DNA of 64,000 bases, from contig NZ_JAWDIC010000001.1 in NCBI RefSeq assembly GCF_032464895.1, positions 1,240,001 to 1,304,000 of the forward strand, read 5' to 3'. The notes beneath the pieces are model-generated. The model ran no database searches. It was not told the origin of the DNA and saw only the letters and a program-made list of their open reading frames with translations. Origin of the DNA: Phycicoccus sp. M110.8. Its GTDB lineage: Bacteria > Actinomycetota > Actinomycetes > Actinomycetales > Dermatophilaceae. Positions 1 to 8,367 of this stretch are shown here, piece after piece. The translations under genes and the position numbers were made by a program. Within the stretch, counting starts at the first letter, position 1. Every line of letters starts with the position of its first letter.

Positions 1-405
1 CGCGACCGCAAGGTCTCCGAGGCCCTGCGCGAGCTCGCCCCCGACGGCATCGACGTCTACTTCGACAACGTCGGCGGCGACCACCTCGAGGCCGCGATCG
101 GCTCGCTGCGCCTCGGCGGCCGCATCGCCGTCTGCGGGATGATCTCGGCGTACAACAACACCGAGCCCGCCCCCGGTCCGCGCAACCTCGTGCGCCTCAT
201 CCAGACCCGCGGCCGGATCGAGGGCTTCCTGGTGGGCGACCACTACGACCTCGCGGGCGAGTATGCCGAGCAGGCCGCCGCGTGGCTGGCCGACGGTTCG
301 CTGTCGCTGCGGGAGACCGCGGTCGACGGGTTCGAGAACACGGTCGACGCGTTCCTCGGCGTCCTGCGCGGTGACAACACCGGGAAGATGGTCGTCCGCG
401 TCTGA
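1..405 (+). CDS. NADP-dependent oxidoreductase, MDR superfamily (3' part only)
   Basis: The open frame runs in from the left edge of the window, so the N-terminus is missing and 134 residues are visible. The visible part holds the end of the nucleotide-binding fold (GIDVYFDNVGGDHLEAAI, then GGRIAVCGMISAYN) and a C-terminal segment ending GKMVVRV. This pattern is typical of the leukotriene B4 dehydrogenase / CurA-like quinone-reductase branch of medium-chain reductases, which reduce enones or quinones with NADPH and need no zinc. The substrate cannot be told from the sequence. A hairpin with a T run follows 90 bases downstream. The family call is firm; the precise function is open. Confidence 0.85.
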   Translation, partial: RDRKVSEALRELAPDGIDVYFDNVGGDHLEAAIGSLRLGGRIAVCGMISAYNNTEPAPGPRNLVRLIQTRGRIEGFLVGDHYDLAGEYAEQAAAWLADGSLSLRETAVDGFENTVDAFLGVLRGDNTGKMVVRV

Positions 406-475
406 CGTCGCCCGGTGGCGGCCCCGCGCGAGCAGCTCGTGCTGCCGGGCGCGGGGCCGCCACCCACCGGACTGC

Positions 476-533
476 TATCCTGCAACCGCAGCCCAGCCTC
501 CCGTCCGCACGTGCCGGACGCGGAGGCTTTTTT
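476..533 (+). promoter_or_regulatory. Leader hairpin with T run that overlaps the Shine-Dalgarno of the GNAT gene
   Basis: A hairpin (496-527) pairs GCCTCC-CGTCC with GGACGCGGAGGC, with one bulged base, and is followed at once by six T residues (528-533). It looks like an intrinsic terminator for the upstream reductase. However, GGAGG at 522-526, inside its 3' arm, is also the only Shine-Dalgarno for the ATG at 535. A possible -10 (TATCCT, 475-480) would start a transcript whose 5' UTR is little more than this hairpin. It may therefore be a terminator, an attenuator or a ribosome-site sequestering leader. The structure is seen; control is inferred. Confidence 0.5.
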
Positions 534-534
534 C

Positions 535-1074
535 ATGCCCTCCTCCACCACGCCCGCCGCCCCTGGTCCCCCTCTCCCCCTCGTGGTCCGCCGGGCCACG
601 GCCGACGACCGACCGCTGCTCGAGCGCCTGTGGCTGCTGTTCCGCCACGACATGTCCCGGTTCACCGCTGACCTCCCCCGGCCGGACGGCTCGTTCCGCA
701 GCGAACGGCTGGAGTCGGCCCTGACGAACCCGGGGTGGGCGGCGTTCACGGCCTTCCTCGGGGAGGCGCCCGTCGGTTTCGCGTTCGTGCGCGGGCTCGA
801 GGGCTCGCCCCGGGTGCTCAACAGCTTCTTCGTCGTGGCCGGTGCCCGGCGTTCCGGCCTCGGTTCGGCCCTGGCGCACGAGGTGCTGCAGGCCTTCCCG
901 GGGCGGTGGGAGGTGGCCTTCCAACAGGCGAACGCGGGCGCGGTCCGGTTCTGGCGGGCAGTCGGGGCCGCCCACGACACCGGCTGGACCGAGGAGCTGC
1001 GCGCGGTGCCCGGCTCCCCTGACACGCCGCCCGACTCCTGGATCTCGTTCCGGGTGAGGGTCCCGCCTCAGTAG
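535..1074 (+). CDS. GNAT family N-acetyltransferase
   Basis: Predicted protein of 179 residues. It has the GNAT layout: LVVRRATADDRPLLERLW at the N-terminus, a central beta strand (VGFAFVRG), the acyl-CoA-binding region ARRSGLGSALAHEVLQAF (R/Q-x-x-G-x-G/A type), and a C-terminal segment NAGAVRFWRAVGAAHD. It should transfer an acetyl group from acetyl-CoA to an amine; the substrate cannot be predicted. The ATG at 535 is chosen because GGAGG lies eight bases upstream; the longer reading frame would run back through a hairpin. The 3' end overlaps the convergent ATPase gene by 7 bases. Confidence 0.85.
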   Translation: MPSSTTPAAPGPPLPLVVRRATADDRPLLERLWLLFRHDMSRFTADLPRPDGSFRSERLESALTNPGWAAFTAFLGEAPVGFAFVRGLEGSPRVLNSFFVVAGARRSGLGSALAHEVLQAFPGRWEVAFQQANAGAVRFWRAVGAAHDTGWTEELRAVPGSPDTPPDSWISFRVRVPPQ

Positions 1075-1577
1075 TGGCACCACGGCGGCAGGTCCCCATC
1101 GGGACCCTCGCCCGACGGGCCGCCGTCCTCGCCACGCCCTTCGCCCTCGGCCGCGCCGCCGCCTGCGCCGGCCCTGCCCCCGTCCTGCGGGTCGAGGTTG
1201 AAGGCCGCCCAGACCGACTTGCCGTCACGCCTGGGCCACACGCCCCACGCCTGGCTCAGGGCCTGCACGATCTCCAGGCCCCGGCCGTGCAGCTCCACCC
1301 CGTCCGACGGCGGGGGCACGGCCACCCGGCCGGCGACGTGGTCACGCACCTCGAGCACGAGCCAGGAGTCGCGACGGGCCAGGGTGACGGTGAACGGCGT
1401 GTTGGCGTGGAGCACGACGTTGGTCGCCAGCTCGCTCACGACGAGCGCGACGGCGTGCGCCTGACGCTCCAGCTCCGTCTCGGCCAGGCAGTCCAGCACG
1501 AAGGTCCTGGCGTCGCTGACGTGCAGCGGATGGGCAGGCCAACGTGCCTCGCGACTCCACGCGAGCTGCGTGTCCAT
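1068..1577 (-). CDS. ATP-binding (HATPase_c) protein, anti-sigma factor / RsbW-like
   Basis: Predicted protein of 169 residues with a GHKL ATPase fold: the N-box ELATNVVLHANTPF (about residues 50-63), a D-containing G1 region (LEVRDHVAG) and the G2 loop HGRGLEIVQAL. Short stand-alone proteins of this kind in actinobacteria are RsbW/SpoIIAB-like kinases that hold sigma factors or phosphorylate anti-anti-sigma partners. The last 40 residues are a low-complexity Gly/Glu-rich tail. No sigma factor or STAS gene is nearby. It is divergent from two GAF-ANTAR genes, so a shared signalling role is possible but unproven. Confidence 0.82.
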   Translation of the reverse strand: MDTQLAWSREARWPAHPLHVSDARTFVLDCLAETELERQAHAVALVVSELATNVVLHANTPFTVTLARRDSWLVLEVRDHVAGRVAVPPPSDGVELHGRGLEIVQALSQAWGVWPRRDGKSVWAAFNLDPQDGGRAGAGGGAAEGEGRGEDGGPSGEGPDGDLPPWCHY

Positions 1578-1770
1578 CCCTCACCCCACGTCGACGACGT
1601 GCGCCACGAGGCGAGGTCCGGGCTCTCTGCGCGTTCCACCAGCCACTGTGCCCCCGAGTGGTCCCGGCTCGCAACCGGTTCAGCCCGGTCCGACCGTTTC
1701 GGCCGGGGGTAGGGTGGAACCGACGGCCGTGGCCCACTGGTCGCTGGCGCACGGCGGATCCAGGTGAGAC

Positions 1771-2448
1771 ATGGCGACGGACAACGGGCTCACGGCCCCG
1801 GGCTTCGAGATCGAGGCCGACCTCAGCGAGATGTGCCTGGACTGTGTCGACAAGGCCGGCGTCGACGGGGTCGGCCTCGCGGTCTTCGCCAATGACGGCA
1901 CCCCCGGGACCGTGCACGCCACCAACGAGCTGGCCGCCCGGATCGAGGACCTGCAGTTCACCACCGGCGAGGGACCGTGCGTCGACGCGGCCCGCACCGG
2001 GTACCCGGTCCTCGTGCCGAGCCTTTCTGCGACCCACCAGGAACGCTGGCCCGCCATGGCCCGGGAGCTCACCACGGCGGGTGTGCGGGCCATCTTCGCG
2101 CTGCCCATCCGGGTGGGCGCGGTGTCGTTCGGGTCGCTGGACCTGCACCGCCTCGAGCCCGGGCCGCTGTCGACCCGGCAGATGACCGAGACGCTGCGCA
2201 CCGTCGACCGGGCCAGCGAGCTGCTGCTCTCCGCCGCAGGGGAGCACCTCGAGGAGCTGTTGCCGGCCACGACCTACCGCATGGTGGTCCACCAGGCGGT
2301 GGGCATGGTCATGGTGCAGCTCGACGTCGGCGTCGAGGACGCCATGTTGCGCCTGCGCGCCGCGGCATACGCGGAGGGGCAGTCGATCACGGAACTGGCC
2401 GCCGACATCGTCGCTCGGCGACGCCGGCTCGCCGAGGAGGGGTCATGA
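1771..2448 (+). CDS. GAF and ANTAR domain-containing regulator
   Basis: Predicted protein of 225 residues. The N-terminal 150 residues form a GAF-type sensor domain (DGVGLAVFANDGTPGTVHAT, EGPCVDAARTGYPVLV). The C-terminus is an ANTAR domain (about 160-220: YRMVVHQAVGMVMVQLDVGVEDAMLRLR, then SITELAADIV). ANTAR domains bind paired RNA hairpins and prevent transcription termination. A similar gene follows 67 bases downstream, so two such proteins are probably expressed together. The ligand of the GAF domain is unknown. The ATG at 1771 has AGGTGAG just upstream. Confidence 0.88.
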   Translation: MATDNGLTAPGFEIEADLSEMCLDCVDKAGVDGVGLAVFANDGTPGTVHATNELAARIEDLQFTTGEGPCVDAARTGYPVLVPSLSATHQERWPAMARELTTAGVRAIFALPIRVGAVSFGSLDLHRLEPGPLSTRQMTETLRTVDRASELLLSAAGEHLEELLPATTYRMVVHQAVGMVMVQLDVGVEDAMLRLRAAAYAEGQSITELAADIVARRRRLAEEGS

Positions 2449-2515
2449 GGAGCGTGCCTAGGGGCGGGTTCCTCCGGGTAGGACCCACGGGGACGGGACT
2501 CTGCGAGGAGGCACG

Positions 2516-3292
2516 ATGACGACGGAACAGGCACGACCGCCGAGCCATGACGAGACCGAGCGGTACGTGCTGCTCGCCCAGCGCTTCGTGTCGCTGGCAG
2601 ACACGCTGGTGGACGACTACGACGTCGTCGACCTGCTCGACCAGCTGGTGCAGTCGTGCGTGGAGCTGCTCGACGTGAGCCAGGTGGGTCTGATGCTGGT
2701 CGACCAGGACGGCAACCTCAGCCTGGTCGCCTCCTCCAGCGAGAAGACCCGGCTGCTGGAGCTCCTGCAGATCCAGACCGAGGAGGGTCCCTGCCCCCAG
2801 TGCGTCCGCGAGCGCCGGGCCATCACCGTCCCCGACATCGCGGCCTCGCGGGACGAGTGGCCCCAGTTCGCGCGGGCAGCCGACGAGGCCGGGTTCACGT
2901 CCGTGCAGGCGCTGCCGCTGCGGCTGCGCAACGAGACGATCGGCGGGCTCAACCTCTTCAACACCGGCGACCGGGCCCCGCTCAGCAGTTCCGAACAGCG
3001 CATCGCACAGTCCCTCGCCGACGTCGCGACGATCGGCATCCTGCAGCAGCGCGCGTCCCAGCGGGCGTCCCTGCTCGCCGACCAGCTGCAGAGCGCGCTG
3101 ACCAGCCGCATCGTCGTCGAGCAGGCCAAGGGCGTGATCGCCGAGCGTGGCAACCTCGACATGGACGCCGCCTTCGCGCACTTGCGCAACTGGAGCCGGT
3201 CCCACCGGCGCAAGCTCGTCGAGGTGGCCGACGACGTCGTGCAGCGACGGCTCGACCCCACCGAGGTGCTCGCCGCCCGCCCCCACCACTAG
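2516..3292 (+). CDS. GAF and ANTAR domain-containing regulator (second copy)
   Basis: Predicted protein of 258 residues with the same layout as its upstream neighbour: a GAF domain (LDVSQVGLMLVDQDGNLSLV, EGPCPQCVRERRAITVPDI) and a C-terminal ANTAR three-helix domain (SRIVVEQAKGVIAERGNLDM, AFAHLRNWSRSHRRKLVEV). The two proteins share the domain order and the EGPC motif but are clearly diverged, which suggests an old duplication. It likely acts as an RNA-binding antiterminator. GAGGAGG lies seven bases before the ATG. Its stop codon shares a CTAG with the stop of a small convergent gene. Confidence 0.88.
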   Translation: MTTEQARPPSHDETERYVLLAQRFVSLADTLVDDYDVVDLLDQLVQSCVELLDVSQVGLMLVDQDGNLSLVASSSEKTRLLELLQIQTEEGPCPQCVRERRAITVPDIAASRDEWPQFARAADEAGFTSVQALPLRLRNETIGGLNLFNTGDRAPLSSSEQRIAQSLADVATIGILQQRASQRASLLADQLQSALTSRIVVEQAKGVIAERGNLDMDAAFAHLRNWSRSHRRKLVEVADDVVQRRLDPTEVLAARPHH

Positions 3293-3465
3293 GACGCCGG
3301 CGCCCCCTCGTCCGTCGGCGGCGGGTGGATGACCCCGAGCAGCTCGTCGACCCGCGCGTCGGACAGGTGCTCCACCTGGCCCGCGGCAGCAGCCATCAGC
3401 TCACCCAGCAGGACGATCTCCTCGGCGAGCGCCCGGTCCTCGACCCCGTCCGGCCCCGACCCCAC
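3289..3465 (-). CDS. Small hypothetical protein (58 aa)
   Basis: A short minus-strand frame, GTG to TAG, with strongly GC-rich third codon positions and an in-frame TGA directly before the GTG, so no longer start exists. The product is acidic and helix-prone (EDRALAEEIVLLGELMAAAA, HLSDARVDELLGVI). It fills the gap between the second ANTAR gene and the GH32 gene. The TAG stops of this gene and of the convergent ANTAR gene share a single CTAG. I recognise no family. The coding call rests on codon bias and fit. Confidence 0.45.
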   Translation of the reverse strand: MGSGPDGVEDRALAEEIVLLGELMAAAAGQVEHLSDARVDELLGVIHPPPTDEGAPAS

Positions 3466-3513
3466 ATCTCACGGTAGGACGGCGGCCGGACCAGCCGTCA
3501 CCCCCCAGCCGAG

Positions 3514-4845
3514 TCATCTGGGGATGGCCCGCAGGGCCATGGGCCCGTCCGGGAACACCAGGGCCGTGAGCACCGCCTCACCGTCCGCCGCGAACACCTC
3601 GACGCTGCAGCTGTCGACGGCCACCTCGAGGCGCACCACCCCGTCGCCGACCGGGACGGCGACCGACGAGACGCAGGGGTATGCCGGGTGGAACGGCCGG
3701 GCGTCGCCGGCCACCGGTCCGCGCGCCAGGGACAGCAGTCCTGTGCCGCGGTCGTACCCGACACGGGCCACGTCACCACGGTCACCGCCGGCGAGCTCCA
3801 CCACCGCCGAGGGGCGGTCGCGGACGTCGAGCTCGACCTCGTGCCACTGCAGTCCCGGCGCCGACCGGGCCTGCGCCACCGGCCGCTGCACGAGCGCGAG
3901 CTCGCCACCGGCCCGGCGCCGGAGCGAGAGGTCGCGGGGCAGGGTCATCGCTCCCCGCCACGGGGTCGTCGGCAGGTCCCGGGCGTAGGCCCAGTTGGCC
4001 ATCCAGCCGACGAGCACCCGCCGCCCGTCGGGGGCGTCGTTCCACGTCACCGCCGCGTAGTCGTCCGGGCCGTGGTCGAGGCGGCGGAAGCCGCGGGCGT
4101 CGGGGGTGAAGCGGACCCCGTCGAAGGCGCCCACGGCATACCAGGTGCCGCAGCCGGCCACCGTCGTGTCGTTGCCGCTCAGCACCAGCACGTGCCCCTC
4201 TGCCCCCGGCTCACCCTCCACGGGCAGCCGCACGAGGTCGGGGCACTCCCAGATCCCGGCCGGCTCGGACAGCGGGCCCAGCTCGCTGAGCAGCTCCCAG
4301 TGCCACAGGTCGCTCGAGCGGTAGAACACGACGAGCCGCTCGACCGCCTCCACGGCCACCATCAGCCAGAAGCCGGTGGAGCCGTCGCCCGGCTCCCACC
4401 ACGAGACCTTGGGGTCGCGGAAGTCCGCCGAGGCGCGGTCGAGCACCAGGCCGGCGCACCGCTCCCACGTCGCGCCGGCGTCCCGGGAGCAGGCAAGCGA
4501 CTGCGCCTGGTGGCCCTCGCGGGCACTGGTCCACACCGCGACGAACGGCGGGTACGGGTCGCCCTCGCGACGCAGCCCGGAGGTGTCGTCGTGGTCGACG
4601 ACGACCGAGCCGGAGAAGACCTGCTCCCCCGACTCGAGGTCGTGCGTCAGGGCCACCGGGTGCTCGGTCCAGTGCACGAGGTCGGTGCTGGTGGCGTGGC
4701 CCCAGCTCATGTTCCCCCAGTCGGGACCCTCGGGGTTGTGCTGGAAGAACAGGTGCCAGGTGCCCTCGTGGTGGACGAGGCCGTTGGGGTCGTTCATCCA
4801 GTGCCGGGCGGGCGTGAAGTGGGCGCGTGGCCGCCAGTCCGGCAC
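3514..4845 (-). CDS. Glycoside hydrolase family 32 (beta-fructofuranosidase / sucrose hydrolase type)
   Basis: Predicted protein of 443 residues. GH32 marks are clear: the nucleophile motif HWMNDPNG near the N-terminus, FFQHNPEGPDWGNMSWGHA, FSGSVVVD, the RDPK motif (DFRDPKVSWW) and the acid/base motif WECPDL. A C-terminal beta-sandwich follows. It hydrolyses terminal beta-fructosides such as sucrose or sucrose-6-phosphate. No signal peptide is seen, so it probably acts in the cytoplasm. GTG at 4845 is preferred because GGAGGT lies five bases upstream and the conserved domain begins a few residues later; the frame stays open to an ATG at 4929. Confidence 0.9.
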   Translation of the reverse strand: MPDWRPRAHFTPARHWMNDPNGLVHHEGTWHLFFQHNPEGPDWGNMSWGHATSTDLVHWTEHPVALTHDLESGEQVFSGSVVVDHDDTSGLRREGDPYPPFVAVWTSAREGHQAQSLACSRDAGATWERCAGLVLDRASADFRDPKVSWWEPGDGSTGFWLMVAVEAVERLVVFYRSSDLWHWELLSELGPLSEPAGIWECPDLVRLPVEGEPGAEGHVLVLSGNDTTVAGCGTWYAVGAFDGVRFTPDARGFRRLDHGPDDYAAVTWNDAPDGRRVLVGWMANWAYARDLPTTPWRGAMTLPRDLSLRRRAGGELALVQRPVAQARSAPGLQWHEVELDVRDRPSAVVELAGGDRGDVARVGYDRGTGLLSLARGPVAGDARPFHPAYPCVSSVAVPVGDGVVRLEVAVDSCSVEVFAADGEAVLTALVFPDGPMALRAIPR

Positions 4846-4995
4846 CGTCCACCTCCACGTCTCCGGGCCGCGCCCATTGCCTCGGCCGATCGGGCCGATC
4901 ATCCTGTGAATACCCGCCCAAACGGCCACAACCGGGCGCGTCCGGGGTTACCTTCCGTGCGTCACCCACCCAGTCTCCCCTCCGAGGACCGCGCC

Positions 4996-6318
4996 ATGAC
5001 CGACCGCCACGCCCGGGTCAGCGCCACCACCCGCAGCCGCCGCAGGGCCCTGCGCCTCACCGTCGCGGGTGTCGCCGCGGTGGCGGTAGGCGCGCTCGTG
5101 CCGGCTGCCGCCGGCGCGGCTCCCATCGACACCACCCACGCCTCCACGCCGGCACGCACCTTCACCAAGGCGCCCAACGCCGACCCCCGGATCTCCCAGC
5201 TGCTCACCGCCCGCGCGACCACCAGCCGGTTCGGCAGCGCCTTCAGCGGCGCGGTGGTCGACGCCGCGAGCGGCCGTGTCGTGTGGAGCCGCAACGGCAA
5301 CACCGGCCTGATGCCGGCCTCCACGACCAAGCTCGTGACGGCGACCGACGCGCTCGCCGTCTTCGGCTCGGGCCACCGCTTCACCACCCGCGTCAAGCGC
5401 GGCACCGCGGCCGACCAGGTCTACCTCGTGGGCTCCGGCGACCCGGCGTTCTCCTCCGGCCAGCTCACCGCGCTGGCCAAGACCACCGCGGCCGCGATGA
5501 AGGCCGCCGGGCGCACGACCGTGCGCGTGTATGCCGACGACTCGCTCTTCCCCGCCCCGAGCCTGGCGACCGGGTGGCGGTCGACCTACATCCCCGCCGA
5601 CACCACGTGGCTGCGAGCCCTGGACGTCGACGGCCGCCAGAACTCCGACACGAGCATCGACGCGGCGAAGCTGTTCGCCGGCAAGCTCAAGACCTACGGG
5701 CTCACGGTCAGCTCGGTCGCCCGCGGCAAGGCCGCCTCGAACGCACCGGTCCTCGCCTCCTCGGCCGGCCAGACGGTCGGACAGATCATCTCGACGATGA
5801 TGCTGAACTCCGACAACGAGCACGCCGAGTCGCTGCACCGGCTCGTCGGCATCCAGCTCGGCTACGGCAACACCTGGTCAGCGGCCCGCAGCGCCCAGGC
5901 CTACCGGATGGCGCAGGAGGGCCTGAGCGTCTCGGCGCTCTACGACGGCTCCGGCCTGTCCCGCAGCGACCGGCTCACGAGCCTGCAGCTCGCGCGCATC
6001 GTCAGCAACGTCTTCGAGCCGGCGAACGCCACCCGCCTCGGCCTCCTGCGGTCCGACGCCGGGCTGCCCATCGCGGGGCGCACCGGGACGCTGCAGGCGG
6101 CATACGGCCGATTCACAGCGCCGACATCGAGCTGCGCGGCCGGACTCGTCCACGCCAAGACCGGCACGCTCACCGACGCGGCCGCCCTGGCCGGGTGGGT
6201 GGTCGGGACCGACGGGCGGGTCAAGACGTTCGCCTTCGTGGTCAACGGGCGCACGGTCACGACGACCCTCAAGCAGGACATCGACATGCTCGCCGCGACG
6301 GTCGCCGGGTGCTACTGA
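4996..6318 (+). CDS. dacB: D-alanyl-D-alanine carboxypeptidase/endopeptidase, PBP4 (DacB) family
   Basis: Predicted protein of 440 residues. The N-terminus has a basic stretch (RSRRRALRL) and a hydrophobic segment ending AAAGAAP, a Sec- or Tat-type export signal. The catalytic motifs of class C/S13 penicillin-binding proteins are present: STTK (PASTTKLVTA), SDN (MLNSDNEHAESLHRL) and KTG (VHAKTGTLTDAAALAGWV). It trims or cleaves peptidoglycan cross-links outside the membrane. It is divergent from the GH32 gene and followed 69 bases later by the GH13 gene, with no clear functional link. Confidence 0.92.
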   Translation: MTDRHARVSATTRSRRRALRLTVAGVAAVAVGALVPAAAGAAPIDTTHASTPARTFTKAPNADPRISQLLTARATTSRFGSAFSGAVVDAASGRVVWSRNGNTGLMPASTTKLVTATDALAVFGSGHRFTTRVKRGTAADQVYLVGSGDPAFSSGQLTALAKTTAAAMKAAGRTTVRVYADDSLFPAPSLATGWRSTYIPADTTWLRALDVDGRQNSDTSIDAAKLFAGKLKTYGLTVSSVARGKAASNAPVLASSAGQTVGQIISTMMLNSDNEHAESLHRLVGIQLGYGNTWSAARSAQAYRMAQEGLSVSALYDGSGLSRSDRLTSLQLARIVSNVFEPANATRLGLLRSDAGLPIAGRTGTLQAAYGRFTAPTSSCAAGLVHAKTGTLTDAAALAGWVVGTDGRVKTFAFVVNGRTVTTTLKQDIDMLAATVAGCY

Positions 6319-6387
6319 CCGGGGGCTGCTGACCATCGGCTGACCCACTGTTGCCGCTGGGGTGCACGGGCCCGAGACTTGCGACCC

Positions 6388-8115
6388 ATGACCGATGACC
6401 AGTGGTTCCGCGAGGCAGTCGTCTACCAGATCTACCCGCGCAGCTTCCAGGACACCGACGGCGACGGCATCGGTGACGTCCCGGGCATCATCGACCGGCT
6501 CGACTACCTGCACACGCTCGGCATCGACGTGCTGTGGCTGTCGCCGATCTACCGCAGCCCGCAGGACGACAACGGCTACGACATCAGCGACTACGAGGAC
6601 GTCGACCCCACCTTCGGCAGCCTCGCCGACGTGGACCGGCTGATCGAGCAGGCGCACGCCCGCGGCATACGCATCGTCATGGACCTGGTGGTCAACCACA
6701 CCTCGGACGAGCACCCGTGGTTCGTCGAGTCGCGGTCGTCCAAGGACAACCCCAAGCGCGACTGGTACTGGTGGCGGCCTCCGCGCCACGGCCACGAGGC
6801 CGGCGCCCCGGGGGCCGAGCCGACCAACTGGCAGTCCTTCTTCAGCGGGCCGGCCTGGGAGCTGGACGAGGCGACGGGTGAGTACTACCTGCACCTGTTC
6901 ACCCGCAAGCAGCCCGACCTCAACTGGGAGAACCCGGACGTCCGCGCGGCCGTCTACGCGATGATGCGCTGGTGGCTCGACCGCGGCGTCGACGGCTTCC
7001 GCATGGACGTCATCAACATGATCTCCAAGCGCGTCGGGCCGGACGGCTCGCTCGCCGACGGGCGGCCCATCGCGGGCACCGTGCTCGGCGACGGGACACC
7101 TCAGTTCATCTGCGGCCCGCTGATCCACGAGTTCCTGCAGGAGATGCACCGCGAGGTGTTCGAGGGGCGGCCGCAGAAGTACCTCACCGTGGGCGAGATG
7201 CCGATGGTCACGGTCGACGAGGCGGTGCTGTTCACCGACCCGGCGCGGCACGAGGTCGACATGGTGTTCCAGTTCGAGCACGTCGACCTCGACCACGGCG
7301 AGCACAAGTGGGACCGCAAGCCGCTCGACCTGCGCGACCTCAAGGCGTCGTTCGCGCGCTGGCAGGAGGGCCTGGCCGACGTCGGGTGGAACTCGCTCTA
7401 CTGGAACAACCACGACCAGCCGCGGGCGGTCTCCCGCTTCGGGTCGGACGCGCCGGAGCACCGGGTCGCCTCGGCCAAGCTGCTGGGGACGGTGCTGCAC
7501 CTGCACCGCGGGACGCCGTACGTCTACCAGGGCGAGGAGCTCGGCATGACGAACATGCCCTTCGCCGGGCCCGAGGACTTCCAGGACGTCGAGTCGGTCA
7601 ACTACTACCGGACCGCGGTCGAGGCGGGGGCCGACCCGGAGTGGGTGCTGCACAACCTGCGCCTCGGCAGCCGCGACAACGCCCGGTCGCCGATGCAGTG
7701 GGACGCCTCGAACCAGGCGGGGTTCACCACCGGCACGCCGTGGGCGCGGGTCAACCCCAACTACCCGGAGATCAACGCCGAGGCCGCCGTCGCCGACGAC
7801 GGGTCGGTGTTCCACCACTACCGGCGCCTCATCGCGCTGCGCCGGTCCGAGCCCGCAGTCGCCCACGGCCACTTCACGATGCTGGCGCCCGAGCACCCGA
7901 CGCTGTACGCCTTCACGCGCACCTTCGAGGGCACCGAGCTGCTGGTGCTGGCCAACTTCTCCGCCGACGACCTCACGGTGACGGGCGAGGACGTGCCCGG
8001 GCTCGACGGCTGGTCGGCCGCCGACCTGGTGCTGGGCAACCTCGCCGACGACCCGTCCTCCGTCGTGGCACCCCTGCGCGCCTGGGAGGCCCGCATCCTG
8101 CGCCGCACCACCTGA
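6388..8115 (+). CDS. Alpha-glucosidase / oligo-1,6-glucosidase, GH13 family
   Basis: Predicted protein of 575 residues, a usual length for alpha-glucosidases. GH13 conserved regions are visible: WLSPIYRSPQDDNGYDI, MDLVVNHTSDEHPWF, the nucleophile in GFRMDVINMISK, the acid/base in LTVGEMPM and NNHDQPR, followed by YQGEELGMTN. The alpha-amylase core is followed by a short C-terminal beta domain. It cleaves non-reducing alpha-1,4 or alpha-1,6 glucose units from short oligosaccharides in the cytoplasm. ATG at 6388 is favoured over an in-frame TTG nine bases upstream. A long perfect palindrome follows the stop. Confidence 0.92.
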   Translation: MTDDQWFREAVVYQIYPRSFQDTDGDGIGDVPGIIDRLDYLHTLGIDVLWLSPIYRSPQDDNGYDISDYEDVDPTFGSLADVDRLIEQAHARGIRIVMDLVVNHTSDEHPWFVESRSSKDNPKRDWYWWRPPRHGHEAGAPGAEPTNWQSFFSGPAWELDEATGEYYLHLFTRKQPDLNWENPDVRAAVYAMMRWWLDRGVDGFRMDVINMISKRVGPDGSLADGRPIAGTVLGDGTPQFICGPLIHEFLQEMHREVFEGRPQKYLTVGEMPMVTVDEAVLFTDPARHEVDMVFQFEHVDLDHGEHKWDRKPLDLRDLKASFARWQEGLADVGWNSLYWNNHDQPRAVSRFGSDAPEHRVASAKLLGTVLHLHRGTPYVYQGEELGMTNMPFAGPEDFQDVESVNYYRTAVEAGADPEWVLHNLRLGSRDNARSPMQWDASNQAGFTTGTPWARVNPNYPEINAEAAVADDGSVFHHYRRLIALRRSEPAVAHGHFTMLAPEHPTLYAFTRTFEGTELLVLANFSADDLTVTGEDVPGLDGWSAADLVLGNLADDPSSVVAPLRAWEARILRRTT

Positions 8116-8166
8116 CCACTGATGGGCGGTCCCGGGGCGCCCGGCATTCCTCGGTGTGCTCGAGAA

Positions 8167-8204
8167 GCGAACCTGGGTTTCGGACTTCCGAAACCCAGGT
8201 TCGC
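8167..8204. repeat. Near-perfect 38-bp palindrome downstream of the GH13 gene
   Basis: Two perfect 18-base arms, GCGAACCTGGGTTTCGGA and its complement, are separated by only two bases (CT). No T run follows, so it would act as a U-less terminator or extrude as a cruciform. It lies in the 252-base gap between the GH13 gene and the next gene; the rest of that gap shows nothing I can name except one GTATGCCG motif at 8342. Confidence 0.85.
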
Positions 8205-8367
8205 AGTTCACGCACACACCTCTGCCCCACGGCCCCACTGCCGCACGGCCCCTGCCCCGCCCGCGCAGGATGGAGGTGGGTGACGCGTCTCCGTCGTTCG
8301 GGTGGGGGTGTGCGCCAGATGTCCGGTTTCGCCTCCGGGCGGTATGCCGGTGTGCCACCATCGCGGC

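Noticed and set aside
3688-4995. Long open frame that extends the D-Ala-D-Ala carboxypeptidase upstream by 436 codons
   Set aside because: It runs antisense through the GH32 gene, has no domain, and the signal peptide begins at the ATG at 4996.
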